Positions 6,132-15,314 of a DNA stretch of 64,000 nt are shown here, in pieces. Under the pieces are notes generated by a model. That model ran no database searches. It worked only from the letters and a program-made list of their open reading frames with translations, and was not told the origin of the DNA. This DNA comes from Zipacnadum sp036504235 (GTDB lineage Bacteria; Armatimonadota; Zipacnadia; Zipacnadales; Zipacnadaceae): NCBI GenBank assembly GCA_036504235.1, contig DASXVN010000008.1, positions 1 through 64,000 of the forward strand, given 5' to 3'. A program made the translations under genes and the position numbers. The number at the start of each line of letters is the position of its first letter. The first letter of the stretch is position 1.

Positions 6132-9100
6132 CTAGCGCAACGGGACCAACTTCACGGTGTCGGGCGCGCTGGGCAGCTTCTCTTTGAGGCTGCTGTAGGG
6201 GGGCAGATGCAGCGTCTGGTGCAGGCCTTGGAGCGGCGCGAAGCCGGAGGCGCCGCTGAAGGTACAGTCCAGCGCCTCGCCGGTGGGGTTGTGCGCCTCC
6301 AGCAGGAAATCAGTGCCGTCGCTAACCAGGCTCACGCGCACGGCCTCCTGATCCCAACTCAGCCACTCCCCCACGTACAGCCGGGTGGCTTTCAGTTGCG
6401 TCTCGACGCTGGTCGTCACGCTGCCCTCGAAATACGGCAGGGGGCGCACGCGCTGGGTGTCGAGATCGTACTCGCCCAGGACGGCATTGCGGCGCAGGCC
6501 CGACACCCGCACGGGGAGCGGCTCGGGCAAGTTGTACTTGCCTAGCTCCAGCGTCGCGCCCCCGTTCTGCTGCGCCAGATCAACGACGTAGGCGATCCCC
6601 TGCAGCGTGCCCTGGGTGACTTTGTACGGGTAGGCGGGCGGGACGCCGAGGCCGTAGTCGCTCAGGAAGGTCTCCAGCCAAGCGTTGCTGCCCTGCTCCG
6701 CCTGGTAGGCGCGGGCGGCGCGCAGCATGCGCACCGTGAGGCGCTCGCCGGCGCGGTAGACGCGCAGGTATTTCTTGCTCAAGATGAACTCATGCTGGCG
6801 CGCCTGGGACTCACAGGCCACTTTGTCATCCAGGGCGACGAAAGCCATCGTGCCGGCCAACGCTTTCGCCTGGTACAAGTAGCCGCCGGGGGTGAACTCG
6901 GTGTAGCGGGAGAAGGGTTCGTTCTGCTCGAAATCCCACGCCCGCGCCGGCTCCTGGGCGCCGGGCTTGAGGACCAGGAAGTTGAACTCGCCCGCCGCGT
7001 CCGGCCCGAAGAAACGTCCCAGGCGGAAGCGAGTCAGATTCACGTCCTGCTTGAAGGTGACGGTGATCTCATTGACCATCATGGTCACCGGCGCCATATA
7101 GCTGGACCGCACCAGCCAGCGGCGGGAGTTGATGTCGGCTAGTTGCGTGTCCTGGAGCAGGGGCGGCGTACCGTTGAAATCAAAGCGCTGGCCGGGGGCG
7201 TATTGCTGGTCGCCCACGGTATCGAACACCGCCAGGTCGTGGCTCGCGAGTTGCTGCGAAAAGCGCATCGCCATCCCGACCGGCTCCTGCCCGCGATCCG
7301 TGAAGAGGATCGGGCCGAGCTTGAAGGCCGGCGGGTAGATGCCGCTGCCCTCAATGCCCTGGAACTTCAGCGCGTCGGTATGGTCGGTGGTGAACTCGCC
7401 GCCGCCGTCGGGACAGCCCTTGTGGTAGCAGATGACGTCCTGGGAGCCGTGCTGCACGAGTTGCGTGCGGTCCTGATTCCAACTGGTGGTATGGTGCATG
7501 CCCATCAGGCGGTCGCCCATGTGCCAGACGCGGTTGGCGCCCGCCAAGGTATAGAGCGGCGGCGCCACGGCGGTGCGGCCGTTGACGTCGGTGACGAGCA
7601 GGCCGAGCACCTGCTGCTGCGCGGTGGCTTCGTCAATCACGGCCGTGAACTCCTTCTCACCGGCCGGTCGCCACCGGCGGTAGACAGAACCATCGGCCGC
7701 GTCGGTGATGCATACCTCGGCCAGGCCGACCTCGCTGGTGGCCTTCAGTAGGATGCGGAAGCGACTGGAATTCGGGCGAAAGGGTTCGCCGCCCGACGCC
7801 TCGTGCCGCCAGACCGGCACGGCCGGACCGTTGGTGAGGTAGGAGGGCATGTCCTCGCCCCCCGCGCCCTGGCGGGCGAAGTTGGGGACCTCGCTGACGT
7901 TGTCGGTGCGCAGCACGGTGAGGTGCGCGCCTCGCACCGCCGCGGCCAGCGCCGCCGGGCTCTTCACATGCACCAGCGACATCGGCAGCAGATGCATGTC
8001 GTTGGCCTCGCAGGAGCGCAGCCAGCGCTGCACGCCGTCGTCCACGAGCTTGTCCCCCTCGTAGGTCAGCGGCGCGCAAGCCATGATCACATATTCCCAC
8101 CAGGGGTTGTAGGGCGACTTGCCCAGACCGGCTACCACCTGGCCGATGCGCCAGCCGTAATCAACGGTGATGCCGACCGGCTCGGTCATGCGCCCCTGAG
8201 CATCGAAGTGCTTGCGGCTGGGGAGTTCCGGCGCGCCGGGGAAGAAGCGGTAGACGCCATTGACGTCCGGGCCGCCCCAGCCGGGCACCATCGCGAATTT
8301 CGCGTTGCTCTGCGCCTGGCAGGCCGCCACCAGGGCGGCGTACGTCTCCGGCGTGTGCTTATTGGGGTCATCGGTGAAGACCAGATAATCCAGTCCCGCG
8401 GCGCGGGCCGCTGTCGCCCACTCGGCCACGGTTCCGGCCCCGCCCCCCGCCTGGCTCTGCGCGCCGAAGAGGCCGCGCACCGCCGGCCCGGGGGTAATAC
8501 GAGTCCAGTCCGCCTCCGGCCAGACCACCGGCGAGAGGTCCACCGGCCGGGGGGCCGGCGGAGCGGGCGGCTGATACCCGCCCAGGCCGGCGGCCTGCGC
8601 CGGCTCGGCCAACCAGCGCCAGGCATTCAGCAAGAAGCGCTGCCCGTCGCTGGCATGGATCCCGTCGCCGTTGAGTAAGAAGGCGTCCTTCATGGCCGGA
8701 TGCTGGTAGTTGCCCCAGGTCCAGGTGGTGTAGATCGGCTGCAACAACATGCGGCCGGGGCGGTCTTTGGTACCTTCCCGCACCGCGATCAACTCGGGAC
8801 GGGTGGCGTAGGTGCCGGGCTGGTCGGAATAGGTGAACTCGCGTTTTCCCGTGCCGGCCGGAGTGCCATTGCGGGTGGTGCGAGCGGTGTCCATCCCGCG
8901 GACCAGGACCTCCCAGGAGGGCCCGAACTTCATGGGGATGACGCCCGGCCAGCCCCACTCGCCGTCGCGGCCAAAGAACAGACCGCGCACTCCCTCGGTT
9001 ACCGGATGACGAACGAGATCGGTGGTCCAGATATAGCGCATGCGCTCGCGGAAGGAGGACAGCAGCGAGACGGAGACCTCGCGGGAGGGATCCTGGAGTG

Positions 9101-9596
9101 CTTCGTCCAGCGCTGTCGCGTCGATGCGCCGGCCGATGCTCTCGGTCCAGGCGTTGGCGCCGTAGCCCGCGCCCAGCGGCGTCCAGATCAGTCCCCCGCC
9201 CTGGCGGCTGTATTCCAGCAAATTCGCGACGATGCCCGGCTTCAGGGCCGTGCGGACCACCTGCGGGTCCCAGGGCTTCTCCAGCGGCCCGCTGGCGATG
9301 ACGACGTGGAACTTCTTCAGGAACTCGACCGGGTAGTTGGCCGGGTCGGCGCCGGTGGGGTCAGGGCCCAGCGGACCATAGAGGTTGATGCCCTCTTTGC
9401 GGCATAGTTCCGCGAAATTGGCCGGGGCCCAGATGTAGTACCCCAGCAGCAACACATCGATGGCGGGACGCGGAGGAGCCGGGACCGGCTGCTGGGCGCC
9501 GGCGACGCCGGCACCTAACGCGAGGCAAAGCAGAAAGCCCACAGCCGAGAAGGTAGTGCGACGTTGCACCCAAGACGCAAACACGCTAGCCAGCAT
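6132..9596 (-). CDS. Giant exported protein, GATase1-like/degenerate PHP family (paralogue 1)
   Basis: The 1154-residue product starts with a signal peptide ending near AGVAGAQQ. Residues about 45-330 resemble a ThuA or class I amidotransferase-like fold, with LLEYSRQGGGLIW typical of such modules. A PHP-like segment follows at about 370-480 (GTVAEWATAARAAGLDYLVF, then TDD), but the metal-binding site reads GAQSQAGGG and has lost its His. The rest is a long beta-rich region ending in an Ig-like repeat (LEAHNPTGEAL). Homologous proteins of the same architecture lie at 29864-33412 and 60872-64000. The ATG has AAGGAG seven bases upstream. It is the third gene of a minus-strand group with two other exported proteins, 122 bases after the 640-residue gene. 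The substrate is unknown; a role in handling polysaccharide-derived material at the cell surface is only inference. Confidence 0.75.
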   Translation of the reverse strand: MLASVFASWVQRRTTFSAVGFLLCLALGAGVAGAQQPVPAPPRPAIDVLLLGYYIWAPANFAELCRKEGINLYGPLGPDPTGADPANYPVEFLKKFHVVIASGPLEKPWDPQVVRTALKPGIVANLLEYSRQGGGLIWTPLGAGYGANAWTESIGRRIDATALDEALQDPSREVSVSLLSSFRERMRYIWTTDLVRHPVTEGVRGLFFGRDGEWGWPGVIPMKFGPSWEVLVRGMDTARTTRNGTPAGTGKREFTYSDQPGTYATRPELIAVREGTKDRPGRMLLQPIYTTWTWGNYQHPAMKDAFLLNGDGIHASDGQRFLLNAWRWLAEPAQAAGLGGYQPPAPPAPRPVDLSPVVWPEADWTRITPGPAVRGLFGAQSQAGGGAGTVAEWATAARAAGLDYLVFTDDPNKHTPETYAALVAACQAQSNAKFAMVPGWGGPDVNGVYRFFPGAPELPSRKHFDAQGRMTEPVGITVDYGWRIGQVVAGLGKSPYNPWWEYVIMACAPLTYEGDKLVDDGVQRWLRSCEANDMHLLPMSLVHVKSPAALAAAVRGAHLTVLRTDNVSEVPNFARQGAGGEDMPSYLTNGPAVPVWRHEASGGEPFRPNSSRFRILLKATSEVGLAEVCITDAADGSVYRRWRPAGEKEFTAVIDEATAQQQVLGLLVTDVNGRTAVAPPLYTLAGANRVWHMGDRLMGMHHTTSWNQDRTQLVQHGSQDVICYHKGCPDGGGEFTTDHTDALKFQGIEGSGIYPPAFKLGPILFTDRGQEPVGMAMRFSQQLASHDLAVFDTVGDQQYAPGQRFDFNGTPPLLQDTQLADINSRRWLVRSSYMAPVTMMVNEITVTFKQDVNLTRFRLGRFFGPDAAGEFNFLVLKPGAQEPARAWDFEQNEPFSRYTEFTPGGYLYQAKALAGTMAFVALDDKVACESQARQHEFILSKKYLRVYRAGERLTVRMLRAARAYQAEQGSNAWLETFLSDYGLGVPPAYPYKVTQGTLQGIAYVVDLAQQNGGATLELGKYNLPEPLPVRVSGLRRNAVLGEYDLDTQRVRPLPYFEGSVTTSVETQLKATRLYVGEWLSWDQEAVRVSLVSDGTDFLLEAHNPTGEALDCTFSGASGFAPLQGLHQTLHLPPYSSLKEKLPSAPDTVKLVPLR

Positions 9597-9718
9597 GGTT
9601 GTCTCCTTGACCGGCAGGTAACGGCGGATTACGGCTGGCCTCCCCGTCGTGAGGGCAGGGCAGCATTAAGGTACGAAACGTTTCCGCGGAGGGAAGCGAC
9701 ATCCCTCCTCGGTCGGTC

Positions 9719-11641
9719 CTACGGGGTGTCCCCCAGCATCCAGCGGAGCACCGGGCAGAGCAGGTCCGGCCAGTCGTCGGTCTCCCAGAAGGCCCGCTGC
9801 GTGCCGACCGGCTCGCCGCAGACGGTGCCCGCCACGACCGCTACCTTCCCTGCTCCGTAGCGACCGCAGATGAGGAAAGGCCGGTCCCCGGCGGTTATCT
9901 CGACCCACGCGTCTGGTTTGGGCTGGACCGCGTTGAGCCAGAAGCAGGCGGAGGTCTCGGGCAGCTTGAGTCCGTGCAGGACGCGGGCCGCGGGCGCTAC
10001 CATCAGCCGACCGGGCGGATCGAGACGCACCAGGTCAAAGGGAGTAGCGCTGACCTGCACCGGCAGGACGTCGCCCAGCACACTGTTGCGGTAGGCGCCC
10101 GCCCCCAGGGAGAACTGGCCGCCCAGCACCAGGAGGCTCCCGCCCGCCTTGACGAACTCCCGCACGGCATCCTGTCCGAAGTCCGTGAGGCTCGGGGCGG
10201 TAACGTTATTCAGCACCAGCAGATCCTGCTTGAACATCTCCTCATAGCTGCCGGGGAAGTAGGTCAGGGAGGTACCGGCGAAGGTCTGGGTGAGGTAGGA
10301 GTCCTCGATCACCGAGATACCCGCCCGGGTGGCCAGTTCCGGGACCCGGAAGTAGTGGTAGAAGGGACCGCGGCACTCCAGCATCCGAGGCTCGGGCTTG
10401 CGGTAGTAGGCCAGGCCGGGGGGCTTGAGGAACTCCTTGACCTTACGGGGCGCCGGGCGGCGGTAGGTCGTGGTACCCGCACCGGCCATCAGATCGAAGC
10501 CCTCGCCTTGGCTGCCGGGCCAGTAGTAGGAATAGCTCTCTTGGAGGCTGGCGCCGGCGGCGGAGAGGCCCGTTAGCTCCACGTCACACACCAGTCGCTG
10601 GTCCATCTTCACCGGAATCGTCTGCACCTGCCGCTGGGGCTCCCAGGTCAGGTCGCCGCAGGTCAGCGCCGGCAGATCGTGGACTTCGCCGCTGTCCACC
10701 CCGCGTAGCTGGGCGGTAAGGCGGACGTCTTTGAGGTTCCCCGCCACCGACCGGCTGAGGGTGTGCGTGATCTCCAGGCGGTCCCCCCGGGGGGTCATGG
10801 TCATCCCGGCGATCACCTGCGGGGAGGCGTGGCAGAACCCGGGGAAACCCTTGGTCAGGATCATGTCATACTCGGTTTCCCACTTGCCGCCCTTCGGCAA
10901 GGTCGCGTAGTCATAGGACCATTCGGCCGTCCACGAGTTGTTGCAGTTGTAGAGGAGCTTGAGCCAGTTGTAGTCCATGAGCCAGACGAGTCCCTCGCCG
11001 GTGCTCGTATTCAGGGCGGCCGTCCACCCCTCATAGGGGTTCCTCTCGTAGTCGGTGCCGGTCATGGTCTTGGTCTGGTCGTCCCAGCCGGTCTCGCTGA
11101 CCCCGCGGATACTGGGCCGGTAGTAGCGGTTGTGCTCGGGGACGCCGGAGAGGTACATCATGAAGTCCGGCCACAACCCCTGCACGGTGGACTGCGCGCC
11201 CTCGTTGATCATGCCGAGCTGAACGCGGACCACCGGGCTGCCGCTGGGGAAGGTCATTTTGCGGTAGACGGTGACGTTCTCTTTGGTGAGGGTGCGGAAC
11301 TCAAGGACCACTTGCTCGGGGCCCGGGTCGAGGATCTGGTAGGTGTGCTTGATCCAGGCCAGGTCGCTGGTGGGAAAGCCGACACCCACGAAGACCGTGC
11401 GGAACATGCCCCCGTAGCCGGGGAAAATCCACTCTTTATCGCCGTAGCGCGTCTTGAAGGAGGAGGCCGTGGCTCCACTCTCCGGCGCGAACTCCACGTC
11501 GAAGTACCCGTTGCTCACCCGCAGGTGCGTGATCCCGTTGCCCTTGGCTAGCTCCTGGACCTGGACCTGCGCCCCGGCGGGAGCCGCTAGCGCTCCCGCG
11601 AGCAGCAAGCAGCTAGCGAGGAGAGAAAGGTGTAGTCTCAT
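9719..11641 (-). CDS. Exported protein with beta-sandwich N-domain and GATase1-like C-domain
   Basis: The 640-residue product has a clear signal peptide (MRLHLSLLASCLLLAGALA, cleaved near PAGAQ). Residues about 30-300 look like a mutarotase-like beta-sandwich (NGYFDVEFAPESGATASSF). A middle beta region follows. The C-terminal 200 residues resemble a class I glutamine amidotransferase-like fold of the kind found in putative cytoplasmic or exported hydrolases (DLLVLNNVTAPSL and VREFVKAGGSLLVLGG). No catalytic Cys nucleophile is evident, so this domain is probably binding or structural. The start is one base after the stop of the upstream glycosidase-like gene, with GGAGGG inside that gene as ribosome binding site, so the two are translationally linked. 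A carbohydrate-related function is inferred from context. Confidence 0.7.
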   Translation of the reverse strand: MRLHLSLLASCLLLAGALAAPAGAQVQVQELAKGNGITHLRVSNGYFDVEFAPESGATASSFKTRYGDKEWIFPGYGGMFRTVFVGVGFPTSDLAWIKHTYQILDPGPEQVVLEFRTLTKENVTVYRKMTFPSGSPVVRVQLGMINEGAQSTVQGLWPDFMMYLSGVPEHNRYYRPSIRGVSETGWDDQTKTMTGTDYERNPYEGWTAALNTSTGEGLVWLMDYNWLKLLYNCNNSWTAEWSYDYATLPKGGKWETEYDMILTKGFPGFCHASPQVIAGMTMTPRGDRLEITHTLSRSVAGNLKDVRLTAQLRGVDSGEVHDLPALTCGDLTWEPQRQVQTIPVKMDQRLVCDVELTGLSAAGASLQESYSYYWPGSQGEGFDLMAGAGTTTYRRPAPRKVKEFLKPPGLAYYRKPEPRMLECRGPFYHYFRVPELATRAGISVIEDSYLTQTFAGTSLTYFPGSYEEMFKQDLLVLNNVTAPSLTDFGQDAVREFVKAGGSLLVLGGQFSLGAGAYRNSVLGDVLPVQVSATPFDLVRLDPPGRLMVAPAARVLHGLKLPETSACFWLNAVQPKPDAWVEITAGDRPFLICGRYGAGKVAVVAGTVCGEPVGTQRAFWETDDWPDLLCPVLRWMLGDTP

Positions 11642-11642
11642 G

Positions 11643-13454
11643 TTATTCGCCCTCCATCTCGGCGACTACGATCGTCCAGAGCTTGAGTTCGGGGACCCTA
11701 ACGACGCCGTTTTCGACGGGGACCTGTTGGTAGGTCAGGGCCGGGTCGCTGGTCGCCAGCCAGACCCGCAGGGGCGGCCGCTGGAACTTCACGACCACGT
11801 CGGTGAGGGGCGCCGGCAGTTGCTGATTATTGGCGTCCAGGTTGGGCTGGTCGGGACGGTTGATTAGATGCACCACTACCTGGCGCTTGCCCCCGGCCAA
11901 GGGGCGCTGGTAGACGAAGTCCTTCCACCAGGCCCGGTCCCCAGGCGAGGTGACGGCGACCAGCGACTCGGGGGCCGGGACGCGCTGGATCCCGCGTCCC
12001 CACAGCACCGCCGAGAACCGCGTGGCGAAGCGGAAGAGGTCCTTCTGGATCGGGTAGTGGCTGCCGCCGCGGTCGCTGGCGCGGTCGAGCGTCGGCCCGG
12101 CGAACCACGGATGGTTGCCGCAGGCGAAGACAATCGGGTACTGAATACGATCCACGTTGGGGCACACGTCCCAGACGCAGGGCATCAGCGGATAGGTGTA
12201 GCCCCCGCGCGCCCGCGCCCGGTCCGCTTCCCGATTCAGGAAATCGGCCATCCCCTGCCAGCTATGGGTGGGCGCGGTGGACAGCCAGGCGCCGCGGATC
12301 GGCTCGTAGCCAACGCCGCCCCCGCCGCGACATTCCTCGTCAAGGTCGGCGGCATCGGTTCCCGAGTTGTACATGAAGAGGTAGTTGGGAAAGAGCTTGG
12401 TGATCGTCGAGCGAACGGTCCGGGTGTTGAGCCGCTCCACCGCCGCGGCGGCCTCGCCGGAGGGGATACGTTTGCCGGTAACATCGTAGGAGCCGGGCGG
12501 ATAGAGCAGGTAGTGCCCGTCGAAACGCACGCCGTCCCAGCCGAACATCCGGGTGCTGGCGATGATCTGCTGGAGGCCGAAGTCCACGGTCTCGCGGCGG
12601 GTGAAGTTAGGGAAGGCCGAGACGGCCCAACCGGCCATGACGCTGGTGGCGCGATGATCGGGGTTCCGCTGCCAGTCCATTTTCGGGATGTCCGGGCCCA
12701 GCGCGATCTCACCATCGTCACCGTACATGAACCAGTCCGGGTGGCGGCGGGCCAACTCGCCGGCGGTCAGCGAATAGGCGTAACCGGCCGCGTAGCACAT
12801 GACCTTGAGTCCCTGCCGGTGCGCCTGGGCGATAGCGTGGCGCACCGCCGCCTTCTGCACCCAGCCGTAGACACTGGGCCACTCGTCCCCCGCGGGCGCC
12901 AGATTGGCGTAGGTATCCGGCGGCCACCCGAAATACTCATAGAAGTTACCGTAGCAGGACCGGCCCCGCAGGACGTCGGCCGTGAGAGCATCGAGGTTGG
13001 CCGGGCTGGTACTGAAGAAGTTGCCCGAGGAGCCGCCCCCCGCGTAGATACCGACGCGCTGCATTTCGCGGGTGGGACAGACGTTGAAGTACTCGCTGCC
13101 GCCGGCGAGGCGCTGGTCCCCGACGAACAGGTCCGCCCGCGCCTCGCAGCCCAGCACGTCGAGGGTCTTCCACAAGGCCCTCACGCGCTGCTGCTGTTCA
13201 GGACCGACCAGGAAGGGCTGGTCCAGGACGGTCTGGGCCTCCGCCATCTCCCAGAGGACCTTGACCGTCAGGCGGCCCTGCACCGGCTGCTTTCCGGGGT
13301 TGACCACCGTCACGTCCAGGTTCGCCGTCTGGCCCGGATCGTAGAGGAGCTTATCGGGCCAGACAGAGACTGTTACCTGGTCCTGCGCGAAAGCCCTCCC
13401 GGCCAGACAGAGGAGGCCGCAGACCACCACCATAGCGAGCTTTCCCAAGTTCAT
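11643..13454 (-). CDS. Exported glycoside hydrolase-like TIM-barrel protein
   Basis: This 603-residue protein has a signal peptide (LAMVVVCGLLCLAGRAFAQ). It is followed by an Ig-like beta domain (about 25-130), a TIM-barrel region and a C-terminal beta domain. Barrel features include AIAQAHRQGLKVMCYAAGYA, where a conserved helix leads into a strand, and FGWDGVRFDGHY with the Asp expected for a retaining glycosidase nucleophile. The layout recalls GH66/GH13-like enzymes that act on alpha-glucans, but I cannot assign a family. I chose the ATG at 13454 because AGGAGA lies seven bases upstream; a longer frame to 13481 lacks a site. It is the first gene of a three-gene exported group and is divergent from the second amt gene. 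Confidence 0.65.
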   Translation of the reverse strand: MNLGKLAMVVVCGLLCLAGRAFAQDQVTVSVWPDKLLYDPGQTANLDVTVVNPGKQPVQGRLTVKVLWEMAEAQTVLDQPFLVGPEQQQRVRALWKTLDVLGCEARADLFVGDQRLAGGSEYFNVCPTREMQRVGIYAGGGSSGNFFSTSPANLDALTADVLRGRSCYGNFYEYFGWPPDTYANLAPAGDEWPSVYGWVQKAAVRHAIAQAHRQGLKVMCYAAGYAYSLTAGELARRHPDWFMYGDDGEIALGPDIPKMDWQRNPDHRATSVMAGWAVSAFPNFTRRETVDFGLQQIIASTRMFGWDGVRFDGHYLLYPPGSYDVTGKRIPSGEAAAAVERLNTRTVRSTITKLFPNYLFMYNSGTDAADLDEECRGGGGVGYEPIRGAWLSTAPTHSWQGMADFLNREADRARARGGYTYPLMPCVWDVCPNVDRIQYPIVFACGNHPWFAGPTLDRASDRGGSHYPIQKDLFRFATRFSAVLWGRGIQRVPAPESLVAVTSPGDRAWWKDFVYQRPLAGGKRQVVVHLINRPDQPNLDANNQQLPAPLTDVVVKFQRPPLRVWLATSDPALTYQQVPVENGVVRVPELKLWTIVVAEMEGE

Positions 13455-13708
13455 TGCCGATTCTCCTGCCTTTCTCGTCAAGCGGACTCCCGAGAACCGG
13501 GAGCGGTCGAGAGCCGCGGGGGGCAGCCTCCTCTGGAAAGTGCGCTGGGAGTCGAGTGAATCCCTTCTTTTGCGTCGCCCACCTCGCCGGGCGCGCGGGG
13601 ATGACCTCGCCTTGAGGAACGATAGGTTGGCGACAGCGGGATATGAGTCCCCGCCCTACAAACGACGAACGGCTCGGTCCCGCTTTCTGCCCGGCCTCGA
13701 AAAGAACC
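13455..13708. other. Intergenic region between divergent exported-protein operon and amt2
   Basis: No gene is visible. It contains one short hairpin of the dispersed CCCGCCCTACA type near 13640-13665. It must hold the promoter of the minus-strand exported-protein operon, but I cannot identify clear -35/-10 boxes. Confidence 0.4.
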
Positions 13709-13760
13709 CGAAACAATCCTCCGGTAGACTGTGACACACACTCGAAGCATTAGCCTGGGG
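13709..13760 (+). promoter_or_regulatory. Upstream element shared by both amt genes (copy 2)
   Basis: CGAAACAA (13709-13716) and TAGCCTGGGG (from 13751) are arranged as upstream of amt copy 1, with 42 instead of 41 bases between them. TAGACT at 13725-13730 sits where copy 1 has TATAGT. AGACTGTGAC (13726-13735) is the inverted form of a 10-mer in copy 1. The element ends about 30 bases before the start codon, so here the leader is short. Confidence 0.4.
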
Positions 13761-13790
13761 CTGGGTGCTTCCGGGAATGAGGGGATGAGG

Positions 13791-15233
13791 ATGAAGCGGA
13801 AGATGTTACTGGCGGCGGCGGCGCTGGTCGTGGTCGCGGGAGCCCTGGTGGCCCTGGGGCGCGAACTGGGTCCGGGACTGCCGCAGTCCATTGAGGGGAT
13901 GAACCCGGCGGACATCGCCTGGGTGTCAATCTCGGCCGGGCTGGTCATGCTCATGACCCCGGCGCTGGGGTTCTTTTACGGGGGGCTGGTGCGGCAGAAG
14001 AACCTGGTCTCCACCGTCGTGCAGTGCTTCACCATCTTCGCGGTGGCCTGCGTAGTGTGGACGCTGTGGGGTTACACGCTGGCCTTCGCGCCCTCCGCCG
14101 GGGGGATGGGGCTCATCGGCGGGTTCAAGCATCTGTTCCTGCGCGGCATCGGCCTGGCGCCGGACCTCGCTTATACCGACAAGGTCCCGGCGCTGTCCTT
14201 CTACTTCTTCCAGATGAAATTCGCGGCCATTACGCCGGCGCTGATCGTGGGGGCCATCGCGGAGCGCATCCGCTTCCGCTCGGTGCTGGTCTTCATCATC
14301 GTCTGGGCGACGGTGGTCTACGCGCCGGTCGCGCACTGGGTCTGGGGCGACGGCGGCTGGCTGCGGCAGCTCGGCACGCTGGATTTCGCCGGCGGCATCG
14401 TCGTCCATCTCCTGGCCGGCGTCTCCGCGCTCGCCGCGGCGCTGGTCGTGGGTCGGCGACGGGCCACGGGGCCCGAGGAGGCCACGGGACCGGCCAACGT
14501 GCCCTTCGTCATCCTGGGCGCGGCGCTGCTCTGGTTCGGCTGGTTTGGCTTCAACGCGGGCAGCGCGCTGGCCATGAACGGCGTGGCCGTCAACACCCTG
14601 GTGACCACCAATACGGCGGCCTGTTTCGCCTGCGTCGCCTGGATGCTCATTGACTGGTACCTGGTCGGCAAGCCCACAGCCACGGGCGCGGCAATCGGCG
14701 CGGTCTGCGGCCTGGGGGCCATCACGCCGGCCTCCGGGTACGTCAATATCTACGCGGCGATGGTCATCGGCCTGGTCGCCGGGGCGGTCTGCAACTTCGT
14801 GATGGTGCTGATGAAGCGCAGCCGGCTGGACGACACGCTGGACGTGTTCGCCTGCCACGGAGTCGGCGGGTTCTGGGGCTCGCTGGCTACCGGCTTGTTC
14901 GCCCAGAAACTGATGAACCCCGCGGGCGCCGACGGTCTGTTCTACGGCAACCCCCACCAGTTTCTCATCCAGCTTTTCGCCGTGGGCGTCGCCGCGGCCT
15001 GGGGCTTTGTGATGACGATAGTGGTGCTCAAGCTGATCGAGCGGGTGATGGGGCTGCGGGTCACGGCCGAGGAGGAGGCGCAGGGGCTGGACGTAACCCA
15101 GCACGGCGAGCAGGCCTACGGCGGCCTGGTCTGGTACGTGCCCTCGGTGGTGTCGCCCCGCGAGAGCGATGAGCCGATCCGGCCGCAGGTACGGTACACG
15201 TACCAAAAGAAGGGGCCGGGGGGCCGCGCCTAG
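13791..15233 (+). CDS. amt: Ammonium transporter, Amt family (copy 2)
   Basis: The 480-residue membrane protein is a second Amt channel, nearly co-linear with copy 1. The pore histidines are His206 (GGIVVHLLAG) and His356 (FACHGVGGFWG). The N-terminal hydrophobic segment differs from copy 1, while the core helices are almost the same. The ATG at 13791 is six bases after GAGGGG; an ATG six bases earlier would abut that site. It ends just before the convergent glutamate synthase operon and is separated from it by a strong bidirectional terminator. Its position suggests a link between ammonium import and assimilation. No PII gene is adjacent. Confidence 0.95.
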   Translation: MKRKMLLAAAALVVVAGALVALGRELGPGLPQSIEGMNPADIAWVSISAGLVMLMTPALGFFYGGLVRQKNLVSTVVQCFTIFAVACVVWTLWGYTLAFAPSAGGMGLIGGFKHLFLRGIGLAPDLAYTDKVPALSFYFFQMKFAAITPALIVGAIAERIRFRSVLVFIIVWATVVYAPVAHWVWGDGGWLRQLGTLDFAGGIVVHLLAGVSALAAALVVGRRRATGPEEATGPANVPFVILGAALLWFGWFGFNAGSALAMNGVAVNTLVTTNTAACFACVAWMLIDWYLVGKPTATGAAIGAVCGLGAITPASGYVNIYAAMVIGLVAGAVCNFVMVLMKRSRLDDTLDVFACHGVGGFWGSLATGLFAQKLMNPAGADGLFYGNPHQFLIQLFAVGVAAAWGFVMTIVVLKLIERVMGLRVTAEEEAQGLDVTQHGEQAYGGLVWYVPSVVSPRESDEPIRPQVRYTYQKKGPGGRA

Positions 15234-15261
15234 CGCGGGCCACTCACTGGCGACCAAACGA

Positions 15262-15289
15262 AAACGGCGTCCCCTCGGGGACGCCGTTT
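15262..15289. terminator. Bidirectional rho-independent terminator
   Basis: AAACGGCGTCCCC pairs perfectly with GGGGACGCCGTTT across a two-base loop. It is followed on the plus strand by TGTGTTT and on the minus strand by TCGTTT. It lies between the convergent amt2 gene and the last gene of the glutamate synthase operon. Confidence 0.85.
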
Positions 15290-15314
15290 GTGTTTGCGGG
15301 TAAGATCGGCCTGG

